A stretch of 64,000 bases of DNA from an uncultured Amylibacter sp. (lineage in GTDB: Bacteria; Pseudomonadota; Alphaproteobacteria; Rhodobacterales; Rhodobacteraceae). Positions 1 through 7,889 of the stretch are shown here, piece by piece. The stretch covers positions 620,001 to 684,000 of the forward strand of contig OY365738.1 in NCBI GenBank assembly GCA_959347345.1, read 5' to 3'. The notes under the pieces were generated by a model. That model was not told the DNA's origin. It was given only the letters and a program-made list of their open reading frames with translations, and ran no database searches. Every line of letters starts with the position of its first letter. The first letter of the stretch is position 1. The translations under genes were made by a program, and so were the position numbers.

Positions 1-347
1 TGCCAAAAGCCCTTTGGTTGCAAGACGCTAGGGATTCTATAAATTTACTATTTGGAATAACAAGACGGTAGAGTGGATTATTTGCAAAGAATACTTGGGA
101 ATTGGTGATGGGTTTGCTCTAAATTTATTTAGGCATTGCCTAGATATAAAGACAGGCTTTAGCCATAAAAACCCGTCCGCCCAAGCCTCGCAGAGGGGTG
201 GGCGGGCGGGAAGCCCGAAGATCGGGGCTTGCCCCCAAGTGAGGGCGAAACAAAAAACCTCTACCCTCAACTCCTAATAACAAACCCCCAATCCCTAAAA
301 ACCAACCACTAATAACTAATAACTAACAACTAATAACTAATAACTAA
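1..347. repeat. Mosaic intergenic repeat R1 with heptamer tract
   Basis: No gene lies left of the HAD stop codon. The stretch reads as a decayed copy of the mosaic element that recurs at 16.7, 40.0 and 50.7 kb: the module starting with the CCAAAAGCCCTTTGGTT sequence (1-19), an AT-rich middle that includes GAATACTTGGGAATTGG (about 90-106), and a G+C-rich hairpin module with GGGTGGGCGGGCGG (195-208). It ends in a tract of TAACTAA/CAACTAA heptamers (306-347). The tract also encodes the last residues and the stop of the minus-strand HAD gene. Short open frames on both strands here are by-products of the repeat. Confidence 0.8.
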
Positions 348-1028
348 AAGCCCGCCTATATCCGCCAAAACCACATCCGCCAATCCCTCTAAATCCGCCC
401 GCCCAGCAGGCCCGCTTAACACACCCACACACATCGCCCCAGCCGCACGCCCTGCCCGCAAATCATGCGTGCTATCGCCGACCATAGCCACCTGCTCACA
501 CGCTACCCCAACCGCCCGCGCAAACCCGCGCACCATCCCAGCGTCAGGTTTCGCCCCAAACCCGCTATCACAGCCCGCGATAAAATCAAACATATCGGCA
601 ACACCAGCCTGCTCTGTATGCGCACGGGCATTCGCCTCTGCGTCATTCGTGGCTATCCCCAAAACCAGCCCTCGCGCCCGCAATTCGCCCAACACCGCCG
701 CCAAATCGCACACAGGAGCCAGCTCCATCCCGCCATATTCGGCATCAAACGCCCGCTCAATATCCGCCCGAGTCAACGCCCCATCCACCGCCATCCACGC
801 GGCGGCGGTTTCATCGCCTGTGGCATTGACTATTATCGAGCCCTCGACAAACCGATTGCCCGCCCAGTCATAGCCGCAAGCCTCCGCCAATCGCCTGCGC
901 ATAGTCTCATCCGCGTTCAGCCGCATTATCACACGCCGAGTCCAATCCGCCCAAGTCGCATCAAAGTTAAACAAAGTGCCGTCCTTGTCAAACAAAACGG
1001 CTTTTATGTGTTTCATATCCAGTTTCAT
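330..1028 (-). CDS. HAD-superfamily phosphatase (phosphoglycolate phosphatase-like)
   Basis: Predicted cytoplasmic phosphoester hydrolase of HAD subfamily IA. All four motifs are visible: motif I DKDGTLF near the N-terminus, motif II IATND, the motif III lysine in GAKPDAG, and motif IV GDSTHDL. A small alpha-helical cap lies between motifs I and II. I start it at the ATG at 1028, which has an AGAGGA ribosome site, rather than at the longer frame, because the upstream part is only a translated 24-bp tandem repeat. It lies about 50 nt downstream of the DUF3572 gene and is probably co-transcribed with it. The last residues (LLVISY) and the TAG stop are encoded by a TTAGTTA heptamer tract. The substrate cannot be read from sequence; phosphoglycolate is the usual family guess. 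Confidence 0.85.
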   Translation of the reverse strand: MKLDMKHIKAVLFDKDGTLFNFDATWADWTRRVIMRLNADETMRRRLAEACGYDWAGNRFVEGSIIVNATGDETAAAWMAVDGALTRADIERAFDAEYGGMELAPVCDLAAVLGELRARGLVLGIATNDAEANARAHTEQAGVADMFDFIAGCDSGFGAKPDAGMVRGFARAVGVACEQVAMVGDSTHDLRAGRAAGAMCVGVLSGPAGRADLEGLADVVLADIGGLLVISY

Positions 1029-1088
1029 AATTTCACGTCCTCTTTCATGTATAGTGTCATGTCCTGTTTCATGTATAATGTCATGTCC
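1021..1088 (-). repeat. 24-bp tandem repeat at the HAD translation start
   Basis: Two near-identical 24-bp units (1065-1088 and 1041-1064, differing at two positions) precede a diverged third copy (1021-1040) that is the ribosome site and start of the HAD gene. The units begin GGACATGACA and end CATGAAACA or CATGAAAGA. Twenty-four bases is eight codons, so the repeat stays in frame with the gene and would add octapeptides if translation began upstream. Confidence 0.8.
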
Positions 1089-1374
1089 AATGCACTTCCC
1101 CGCCCAAAAACTGCCTTGCCAAATAGGGCAAATCGGGCGAAACCCCCGTGCTGGCAGCAAAATCGCGTATCATCCCATCATCCATCAGCATAAAATCCAA
1201 CACGGCCAGCCAGAGCGACTGGTCGCCAATAGCCTCGCCCAAATCGGCCGCCGACCCGCCCGATTGTTGTAAGAACAAAGGCAACATCTCATCATTGCCA
1301 GCCAACCACTGCACAGCCGCCAGAGCAACCGATTCCGCCTTCCCAGCGTCCATTTGCGGATTTCCCCAATTCAT
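1081..1374 (-). CDS. DUF3572 family protein
   Basis: A 97-residue protein matching the alphaproteobacterial DUF3572 family, recalled from its pattern: an acidic helical N-terminus, a VALAAVQWLA segment, then LAVLDFMLMDDGMI and a short C-terminal helix. Function is unknown. An AAGGGGA ribosome site precedes the ATG. In related genomes this gene sits divergently from divK-pleD, and here it is divergent from a pleD-like gene, which supports the assignment. No divK lies between them in this window. Likely first gene of a two-gene unit with the HAD phosphatase. Confidence 0.8.
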   Translation of the reverse strand: MNWGNPQMDAGKAESVALAAVQWLAGNDEMLPLFLQQSGGSAADLGEAIGDQSLWLAVLDFMLMDDGMIRDFAASTGVSPDLPYLARQFLGGEVHWT

Positions 1375-1439
1375 GTGCTTTTCCCCTTGAAAATTTGTTT
1401 TTTCCGTGTATTTTTCATTTTTATCAAATAATTTTCATT

Positions 1440-1468
1440 TTATCAATGATTCATTAACACTTTATACT
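1440..1468 (+). promoter_or_regulatory. Candidate promoter of the pleD-like gene
   Basis: TTATCA (1440-1445), a 17-bp spacer and TATACT (1463-1468), about 30 bp before the start codon and followed by an AAAGGA ribosome site. Seen by eye; the -35 box is only moderately conserved. Confidence 0.5.
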
Positions 1469-1498
1469 ATCCTATAAGTATAACAAAAGGATAAACGC

Positions 1499-2950
1499 AT
1501 GCCAGGACGCATACTTATCGCCGATTCCAATGATTCCAGCGCAGGACGCTTGAAGGCGTTTTTGGAGGCAGAATACTTTGAGGTTCTTATCGTTAAGACC
1601 TCTGCGCTGTTGCACGCGCGGATTATCGGCAAGCACCCCGATTGCCTGATTATTGCTCGTGTTTTTGACGGGCAGGACGGCACGGATGTGTGCGATATGG
1701 TGAAAAACGAAGGCGAAACATCCCACCTGCCCTGCGTGATGTATGGTGGGGATGCGATTGATTGGCCTCGCGTTGCCAATTGTGGCGCGGATGATGCGTT
1801 TTGTGAGGGCGATGTGGCACTGATTGAACGTCTGCGCGAATTATATCGGCGCAAGGATCATTTGGATTCCCTGCGGTTTCATTTGAATATCAATTCGGAA
1901 TTGGGCTTTTCTGAGCCTCGCCCCCTGCCCTTTAACGCTATGCCACACAGGGTAAAGCTGTGTTTGATATGCGATGATGAATTGAAAAACGATAGTTTGG
2001 CGGCGTTAAGCAATCTGCGGTATGAGGTTTCGTTTGTGGATAAGGCGGAGGAGGCTGATTTGTGTTTAATCGGCTGTGCGGGGGTGCCTCAGGATGCGCA
2101 TTTCCGCACGATAGTTGGATTGGTGCGCGGCGATGTGCCACTATTATGCTATCAACGCGGGGATGGTGCGGATTTGGACGGGTTACGCCGAGCCGTTAAG
2201 CTGGGCTGTCAAGAGGCTTTTTTGGTTGGCGATGAATTGCAGGATTTGGCGACAAAATGCTTGTCTTTGTTGCATTTCAACCAGACAAAGCGGTCTTTGA
2301 AAAAGCAAATGCGCGACCATTTTACCCAAGCCTCGCAGGACCCATTAACGGGGTTATACAACCGTCGTTATACCATGAATTTCTTGGAACGTGCCTTGGA
2401 TAGGCAGAAAACCGACGGCAAGCAAATGGTGATTATGGCGTTGGATATTGACTATTTTAAATCCGTGAATGATGCGTTTGGGCATAGTATCGGCGATAAG
2501 GTGTTGCAAAATTTATCCGCGTTAATGCTGAATAACTTGCGTGAGGCGGATTTGGTGGCGCGATTGGGCGGGGAAGAGTTTCTGGTGGTGATTACCAGCA
2601 ATCATGAGAAAACGGCGCAGGATATCGCGGGGCGGTTGTTATCCGCCGTAAAATCGGCGGAGTTGTTGCCCGATGGGCGGGTTATGGCACGTCCTATTAC
2701 CGTCAGTATCGGCATGACGTTCAGCAATGCGACAGAGACTGCCAAGCGGTTATTATCAAGGGCGGATAATGCGTTGTATCATGCCAAAGAGAATGGACGC
2801 GATCAGGTGCAGTTTTGCTCGCTTGCGGGGGAGTGTGTGCGTGTGGGCGGTGGTGCGTCTGATTTGGTGTCTGCTTGTGTTGCGTCTTCTGTTTCTGCGG
2901 GGGTTTCTGTGGGAGCAAGGGGTGGGGAATTGACGCAAATAGCTGTTTAA
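1499..2950 (+). CDS. pleD: PleD-like diguanylate cyclase with degenerate receivers
   Basis: Makes cyclic di-GMP from two GTP. The order is REC-REC-GGDEF over 483 residues, as in PleD. The GGDEF domain runs from about residue 281 (DPLTGLYNRRY) to 440, with the active-site loop GGEEF at 357-361 and the allosteric I-site RxxD at Arg348-Asp351, five residues before it, so catalysis and product inhibition look intact. Receiver 1 (1-120) is abnormal. The phospho-acceptor position, Asp53 in PleD, reads Ala53 (IIARVFDGQDG). The second N-terminal acidic residue is Ser, and the conserved lysine region is lost. Receiver 2 is also degenerate, as is normal for PleD. The enzyme is therefore probably not switched on by Asp phosphorylation. 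The stop codon opens a TTAACGA tract. Confidence 0.85.
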   Translation: MPGRILIADSNDSSAGRLKAFLEAEYFEVLIVKTSALLHARIIGKHPDCLIIARVFDGQDGTDVCDMVKNEGETSHLPCVMYGGDAIDWPRVANCGADDAFCEGDVALIERLRELYRRKDHLDSLRFHLNINSELGFSEPRPLPFNAMPHRVKLCLICDDELKNDSLAALSNLRYEVSFVDKAEEADLCLIGCAGVPQDAHFRTIVGLVRGDVPLLCYQRGDGADLDGLRRAVKLGCQEAFLVGDELQDLATKCLSLLHFNQTKRSLKKQMRDHFTQASQDPLTGLYNRRYTMNFLERALDRQKTDGKQMVIMALDIDYFKSVNDAFGHSIGDKVLQNLSALMLNNLREADLVARLGGEEFLVVITSNHEKTAQDIAGRLLSAVKSAELLPDGRVMARPITVSIGMTFSNATETAKRLLSRADNALYHAKENGRDQVQFCSLAGECVRVGGGASDLVSACVASSVSAGVSVGARGGELTQIAV

Positions 2951-2962
2951 CGATTAACGATC
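2947..2962. repeat. TTAACGA heptamer tract shared by two stop codons
   Basis: A short TTAACGATTAACGAT tract sits between the convergent pleD-like and YSC84-like genes and contains the stop codons of both, one on each strand. Confidence 0.75.
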
Positions 2963-3568
2963 AACCCGCGTATATTTCGCGCCATCAATACTGACCCCCA
3001 GCTCTAACCCCTTGCGATCATAGACCAAACCGAACACATCATCGCCCGCCGTTGCCGTGTTAATCCCTGCCGATTCGCCCTCATCCAGCGCGGTAAATTG
3101 CAAATCCGCACCAGCCGTCCAGCCCTTTTGATTGCGGAATTTGTCCAAAGACTCTTCCGTCATGAAAAACAACGCCGAGGCAAACCGCCCGCCACCGATT
3201 TGAAACCCGATAGAGCCACCAATCACGGTATAATAATCGACATTCTGCCCGCCGATACGCAACGCACCTTCGCCATAACTGCCGCTAAAAATAATGCCAC
3301 CCTTGCCGATGAGGGGCATTATCAAAACCCCCGCCGCTTGCTTTAAAAATTCGGTGGTGAAGGGGTGGGTTTCTTGCATGATTTCCAAACTTTGGGCGAC
3401 CCTGTCGTCTATTGATCCCGCGTCAAAGCCTTCGGTTACGCCCGTGTCCGCGTCCAGTTCCACATCCGTATCAATATCCGCATCCGTGCCGTCCTGCCCA
3501 TGCGCCGAACCAGCCATAATCGCACCGCCAGCACCTGCCAAAAACCCACGTCTTGTCCAATATTCCAT
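2954..3568 (-). CDS. Exported YSC84/SYLF-domain protein
   Basis: A 204-residue protein whose C-terminal two thirds match the SYLF (YSC84) lipid-binding fold: AAGVLIMPLIGKGGIIFSG, VIGGSIGFQIGGG, and a final DVFGLVYDRKGLELGVSIDG strand region. The N-terminus carries a twin-arginine signal (TRRGFLAGAGGA) ending near AHGQ, so Tat export is expected; tatABC is encoded at 53.4-55.2 kb. An Asp-rich linker follows the signal. The family binds membranes and phosphoinositides in eukaryotes, but its bacterial role is unclear. The ribosome site is AAAGGAA. It is convergent with the pleD-like gene, and both share the heptamer tract at their ends. Confidence 0.85.
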   Translation of the reverse strand: MEYWTRRGFLAGAGGAIMAGSAHGQDGTDADIDTDVELDADTGVTEGFDAGSIDDRVAQSLEIMQETHPFTTEFLKQAAGVLIMPLIGKGGIIFSGSYGEGALRIGGQNVDYYTVIGGSIGFQIGGGRFASALFFMTEESLDKFRNQKGWTAGADLQFTALDEGESAGINTATAGDDVFGLVYDRKGLELGVSIDGAKYTRVDR

Positions 3569-3657
3569 TTGATAATTCCTTTATTTTGTTGTTTTTTATT
3601 TAGAATCACGCACACAATAGCATATATCCCCGCGTTTGTTAATACCTAAACCATTCA

Positions 3658-3678
3658 TCGTTAATCGTTAATCGTTAT
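3658..3678. repeat. TTAACGA heptamer tract at prfB stop
   Basis: Three heptamer units (read TTAACGA on the minus strand) begin in the TAA stop of prfB and fill most of the gap to the YSC84-like gene start. Confidence 0.75.
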
Positions 3679-4795
3679 TACGCACTTCCGCCCGACTTTT
3701 CCCCGTCACATCCCCTGCCAAAGCCGCCGCCATAAACTTATCCAAATCCCCATCCAAAACCCCTTGAGTATCCGACGTTTCCACCTGCGTGCGCAAATCC
3801 TTGACCATCTGATAGGGCGCGAGAACATAGCTACGAATTTGATGCCCCCACCCCGCATCACCCTTATTTTCATGCGCCTCCTGTATAGACTCATTGCGCG
3901 ATTTCATCTCTATATCATACAATCGCGATTTCAAAGCCGCCAAACAGCTCGCCCGATTTTGATGCTGGGACTTGGCGGAAGCCTGCACGACAATCCCCGT
4001 TGGCACGTGAGTCATTCGCACTGCCGAATCGGTTTTATTGACGTGTTGGCCACCCGCGCCAGAGGCTCGGAATGTATCCACGCGCAAATCCGCGGGGGAA
4101 ATATCAATCTCAATCGCGTCATCAATCACCGGATAAACCCAAACCGAAGAAAACGACGTATGCCGCCGTGCGTTGGAATCAAACGGAGAAATCCGCACCA
4201 AACGATGCACACCGCTTTCGGTCTTTAACCAGCCGTAAGCATTCACCCCCTTGATTTGATAGGTCGCGGATTTAATCCCCGCCTCATCCCCCGAAGTCTC
4301 TGCCACCAATTCCACTTTGTAGCCCGCGCGTTCGGCCCAGCGAATATACATCCGCGCCAATATCGCCGCCCAGTCGCAGCTTTCCGTGCCACCCGCGCCA
4401 GAATTGATTTCTAGGAAACTGTCGTTGCCGTCGGCTTCGCCGTTTAATAACGCGGCAATGGCGGATTTTTGCGCCCTTGCTTGCAGGGCAATAATCGCGG
4501 ATTCCGCCTCCAAAACCACGCCCGAGTCACCCTCCCCACGTGCCAAATCCATTAAATCCAGATGGTCGCCCAATTCGCCCTCTAACTTATTAAACAAATC
4601 AAATGAATCGCGCAAGGTTTGGCGTTCGCGCATCATCTTTTGCGCGGCTTGGGGGTCGTCCCATAAGGTCGGGTCTTCGGATTGCGCGTCCAATTCCGCC
4701 AGCCTTGCCTCCCCCGCGTCCCAATTCATCCGTTGGCGTAATAATGCCAAAGATTCCCTGATATCCTGCACGGTACTGTCGATTTCGGCGCGCAT
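3668..4795 (-). CDS. prfB: Peptide chain release factor 2
   Basis: Class I release factor that reads UGA and UAA stop codons and triggers peptide release. Of 375 residues, the SPF codon-recognition tripeptide is at 203-205, which marks RF2 rather than RF1, and the catalytic GGQ is at 248-250 in [13 protein letters not shown]. The frame is uninterrupted from [16 protein letters not shown], so the programmed +1 frameshift found in many bacterial prfB genes is absent. Its ATG overlaps the mrcA stop by one base (TAATG), so the two are translationally coupled. The mrcA-prfB order is common in alphaproteobacteria. The C-terminus (RNND) and stop come from a heptamer tract. Confidence 0.96.
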   Translation of the reverse strand: MRAEIDSTVQDIRESLALLRQRMNWDAGEARLAELDAQSEDPTLWDDPQAAQKMMRERQTLRDSFDLFNKLEGELGDHLDLMDLARGEGDSGVVLEAESAIIALQARAQKSAIAALLNGEADGNDSFLEINSGAGGTESCDWAAILARMYIRWAERAGYKVELVAETSGDEAGIKSATYQIKGVNAYGWLKTESGVHRLVRISPFDSNARRHTSFSSVWVYPVIDDAIEIDISPADLRVDTFRASGAGGQHVNKTDSAVRMTHVPTGIVVQASAKSQHQNRASCLAALKSRLYDIEMKSRNESIQEAHENKGDAGWGHQIRSYVLAPYQMVKDLRTQVETSDTQGVLDGDLDKFMAAALAGDVTGKSRAEVRNND

Positions 4796-7452
4796 TAATA
4801 CAGTCCGCCACTGGATAAAGTACCGAAACTTGTTCCGTCAGCATTGGGCGGTTTCGGCGTGGATGCCTCGTCGGGGTTGCTCTCCGCCGTTGCATCTGCG
4901 GGCGCGAGTTCTGGTGCAACAGGCACGGGCGCGCCGCCCGCTTTTATCCGTTCACGTTCCAGCCGAGCCGCTTCTTCTTCCAGCAGTTTATCCAACCCGA
5001 TATTGCTGAACCCCGAAAACACATCGTATTGCGTGTTTGCCTGAAACCCGCCGTCAATGGCGGTTTGCGCCAATCCTATTTGCGGGTCATCGGTTGTGCG
5101 AAACAATTCCTCTATGACATTTGCGCCCGTTGCATCATTCGCCAATCGCGCCCCGCTGAAACGGTCAAACTTGTAAAACAGAGTATCCTCTGGCTGGGCG
5201 AAATCGCCCGCGTCATAGCTTTCTAACGCTTGCGACATGAACTCCTGAAACACGGGCGCGCACATAGACCCGCCGTAGGCACCCTGCCCCAGAGGTTTCG
5301 GCACATCAAAGCCCATATAACACCCCGCCACCAGATTGCGGGTGAAACCCACGAACCAAACATCCTTTGCCTCATTCGTTGTCCCCGTTTTCCCTGCTGT
5401 TGGTACATCCAAAACCACGCGACCAAAGGCAGTCCCGCGTTCCACAACCCCGCGTAGCATAGAGACTAGGCGAAACGCCGTTATCTCATCAATCATCCGT
5501 TGCCGAGCCAAATGGACGGCTGGACCCGCACCCTCTGGCAAGTCCGCCACATCGCAATTCAAACACCAACTGGTATCGTGGCGGAATATGGTTTGCCCGT
5601 GGCGGTCTTGAATACGGTCAATCAGGGTTGGATTTACCCGCTCGCCACCATTGGCGAACATCGCATAGGCGGACACGATTTTATACAAAGTCGTCTCCTG
5701 CGCCCCCAAAGCACTGGATAAAACGGGATACAGCGAATCATAAATACCAAAAGTTTCTGCATAATTGCTGACAATATCCATCCCCACGGATTGCGCCAAA
5801 CGGATAGTCATCAGGTTGCGCGATTGCTCTATCCCTATTCGCAGGGGCGCGAGACCATAGTATTTTTCCGATGAATTCTTGGGTTGCCACAAACCCTCTG
5901 GCGTATTGATAGCCACTGGCGCATCCACAACAACAGACGCGGGCGAATACCCGCTATCCAAAGCCGCCGCATAAACAAACGGTTTGAAAACAGAACCAGG
6001 TTGGCGGTTCGCTTGGGTCACGCGGTTAAACACGCTATGCTGATAGGAAAACCCGCCCTGCATAGCCAAAACCCGCCCGGTATTGGTATCCATAGCCATA
6101 AACGCACCCTGTATTTTCGGGATTTGACGCAAAGACCAGCCCGCTATATCCCCCGCTTCATCGCGTTCGGGTTGCACCAATATCACATCGCCAACTGCCC
6201 ATAATTCACGGGCGGAGTTTATCCGTACCTTATCGCCTTTGGCGTTTAGTTTATTAACCGCCCATTCGTTTTCAATTTCAAAAGACAAAACATCACGGGC
6301 GGGGTTGGATACAAACCCCTCTACCCCAATCGTTGCACCTTTGCTATCCACGGATAGCACAACGGCAACATGCCAATTATGAACATCACGGGGGGCGGTG
6401 GTATTGCGCAGAGCCTTACGCCACGCCCGCTCATCCCCCAAAACTTCGGTTGGCAAAGTCGCCACCGCGCCCTTATAGGGATTAAACTGCCTATCATACG
6501 CCTGCAAGCCCTTTTGCAAGGCACGTTCGGCGTAAGTTTGCAATTTGGAATCCAAAGACGCACGGATGGAATAGCCCGCGGTGAAAAACTGTTCTTCGCC
6601 GAATTCTTGGCTGAGTTGACGGCGGATTTCATCGGTGAAATAGGTTCTATCGGGGCGGGTTAGGCGTTCCAAATCATCACTGCTCTGCACGGTTATTAAA
6701 TCGGTTGCCCGTGCGATGCGGACTTGTTCCTCTGTAGCAAACCCGTTTTGGCGCATTTCACGCAAGACAAAATTACGCCTTGCTATCGCGCGTTCCTTTC
6801 TGCGAACGGGGTGATAGGTACTGGGGGCCTTGGGTAAAGCGGCCAGATAGGCAGCCTCTTCCAATGTCAAATCCTCCAGAGCCTTAGCAAAATAAACCCG
6901 TGCGGCGGCGGTCACACCATAGCTATTCTGTCCTAGAAAAATTTCATTCAAATATAGTTCCAATATCCGTTGCTTACTGAGCGACCTTTCCACCCGCGCG
7001 GATAATATCAGCTCTCTAATCTTACGATCAACCGAACGTTCGTTAGAGAGCAAAAAGTTCTTGGTCACCTGTTGCGTGATAGTCGATGCCCCACGCAAAT
7101 TCTGCCCCTGCGCCGCATCCAACGCCGCCTTCGCCATGCCGAACACATCAAACCCCGTGTGGGTATAAAAATTCTTATCCTCGGCACTGATAAACGCCTG
7201 TTTAACAATCAGGGGGATTTCATCAATCGGCGTGAAAATCCGCCGTTCTTGGGCGAATTCATCCATAACCTGCCCGTCAATCCCATAAACCCGCGAAATA
7301 ACGGAGGGTTCATAGGACACCAATTGCTCGTGCTTTGGCAAGCCTTTGCCATAGGTTGCCACAATCATAGTGACAAACGCCCCGATAACCACGCTACCCA
7401 GTATTAAAAAGGTGAAAACCGCGCCCAAGAGCGCAAATAACTTTCGCACCAT
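4795..7452 (-). CDS. mrcA: Penicillin-binding protein 1A
   Basis: Bifunctional class A PBP, 885 residues, that polymerises and cross-links peptidoglycan in the periplasm. One N-terminal membrane anchor (about 5-35) is followed by the glycosyltransferase (GT51) domain with catalytic Glu91 in [14 protein letters not shown]. An inserted OB-like region comes next, then the transpeptidase with SxxK in [11 protein letters not shown] and [15 protein letters not shown]. The C-terminal tail is rich in Ala, Pro and Glu. A GGAGC ribosome site precedes the ATG. It is divergent from rne. In relatives I know, an N-acetylmuramoyl-L-alanine amidase gene lies between rne and mrcA; here that gap holds no gene. 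Confidence 0.95.
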   Translation of the reverse strand: MVRKLFALLGAVFTFLILGSVVIGAFVTMIVATYGKGLPKHEQLVSYEPSVISRVYGIDGQVMDEFAQERRIFTPIDEIPLIVKQAFISAEDKNFYTHTGFDVFGMAKAALDAAQGQNLRGASTITQQVTKNFLLSNERSVDRKIRELILSARVERSLSKQRILELYLNEIFLGQNSYGVTAAARVYFAKALEDLTLEEAAYLAALPKAPSTYHPVRRKERAIARRNFVLREMRQNGFATEEQVRIARATDLITVQSSDDLERLTRPDRTYFTDEIRRQLSQEFGEEQFFTAGYSIRASLDSKLQTYAERALQKGLQAYDRQFNPYKGAVATLPTEVLGDERAWRKALRNTTAPRDVHNWHVAVVLSVDSKGATIGVEGFVSNPARDVLSFEIENEWAVNKLNAKGDKVRINSARELWAVGDVILVQPERDEAGDIAGWSLRQIPKIQGAFMAMDTNTGRVLAMQGGFSYQHSVFNRVTQANRQPGSVFKPFVYAAALDSGYSPASVVVDAPVAINTPEGLWQPKNSSEKYYGLAPLRIGIEQSRNLMTIRLAQSVGMDIVSNYAETFGIYDSLYPVLSSALGAQETTLYKIVSAYAMFANGGERVNPTLIDRIQDRHGQTIFRHDTSWCLNCDVADLPEGAGPAVHLARQRMIDEITAFRLVSMLRGVVERGTAFGRVVLDVPTAGKTGTTNEAKDVWFVGFTRNLVAGCYMGFDVPKPLGQGAYGGSMCAPVFQEFMSQALESYDAGDFAQPEDTLFYKFDRFSGARLANDATGANVIEELFRTTDDPQIGLAQTAIDGGFQANTQYDVFSGFSNIGLDKLLEEEAARLERERIKAGGAPVPVAPELAPADATAESNPDEASTPKPPNADGTSFGTLSSGGLY

Positions 7453-7889
7453 AGTGATTGCTCCACTTCATATTTACCCCTGTTATACCATGATTTAGGG
7501 ATAATTAAAATAAAACTGCGATAAATAATATCACAAATGTGGGATATAGTTGCAAAATGGGCGATTTCGGGCTTGCCAATGGGGGGGATTCGGGCTATAT
7601 TTCAGTTATGGTATGCAAATACCAGCCAGTTTTTCGGTAAATTTATATTTAATTATAGCAAAGATACCCTTAAAAATAAACCCCAAAGCCCCAGTCTGGC
7701 ACTGCCAGCGCGGTTTTGGTTAAAACCCGCTCTTAGAGCAAACGGAGATAAAACATTGATAACGCCCTTTTGCGCTGATTTTTGTAAAAAAACACACCGC
7801 CCCGTCAAACGGGTGGGCTTTGTCGTCTCAACAAACAATGCATGTTGCCCTTACCTTTATGGGGGGTTTTAGCATGCCAGAAAGATACT
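7453..7889. promoter_or_regulatory. Divergent mrcA/rne intergenic region
   Basis: 437 bp without a gene. It must hold the divergent promoters and the rne 5' leader. On the minus strand GGTATAAC is a possible mrcA -10 box; I found no convincing -35. A short inverted repeat (CCCGT/ACGGG around 7802-7814) lies in the rne leader, which in many bacteria mediates rne autoregulation. No mosaic repeat is present here. Confidence 0.4.

Noticed and set aside
37..277. Short open frames of 60-77 codons on both strands at the left edge
   Set aside because: They lie entirely in mosaic repeat DNA that recurs in other gaps with frame-breaking differences, and have no ribosome sites.
3668..4795. Programmed frameshift in prfB
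   Set aside because: The frame is continuous from the N-terminal helix to the end, with no internal in-frame UGA.
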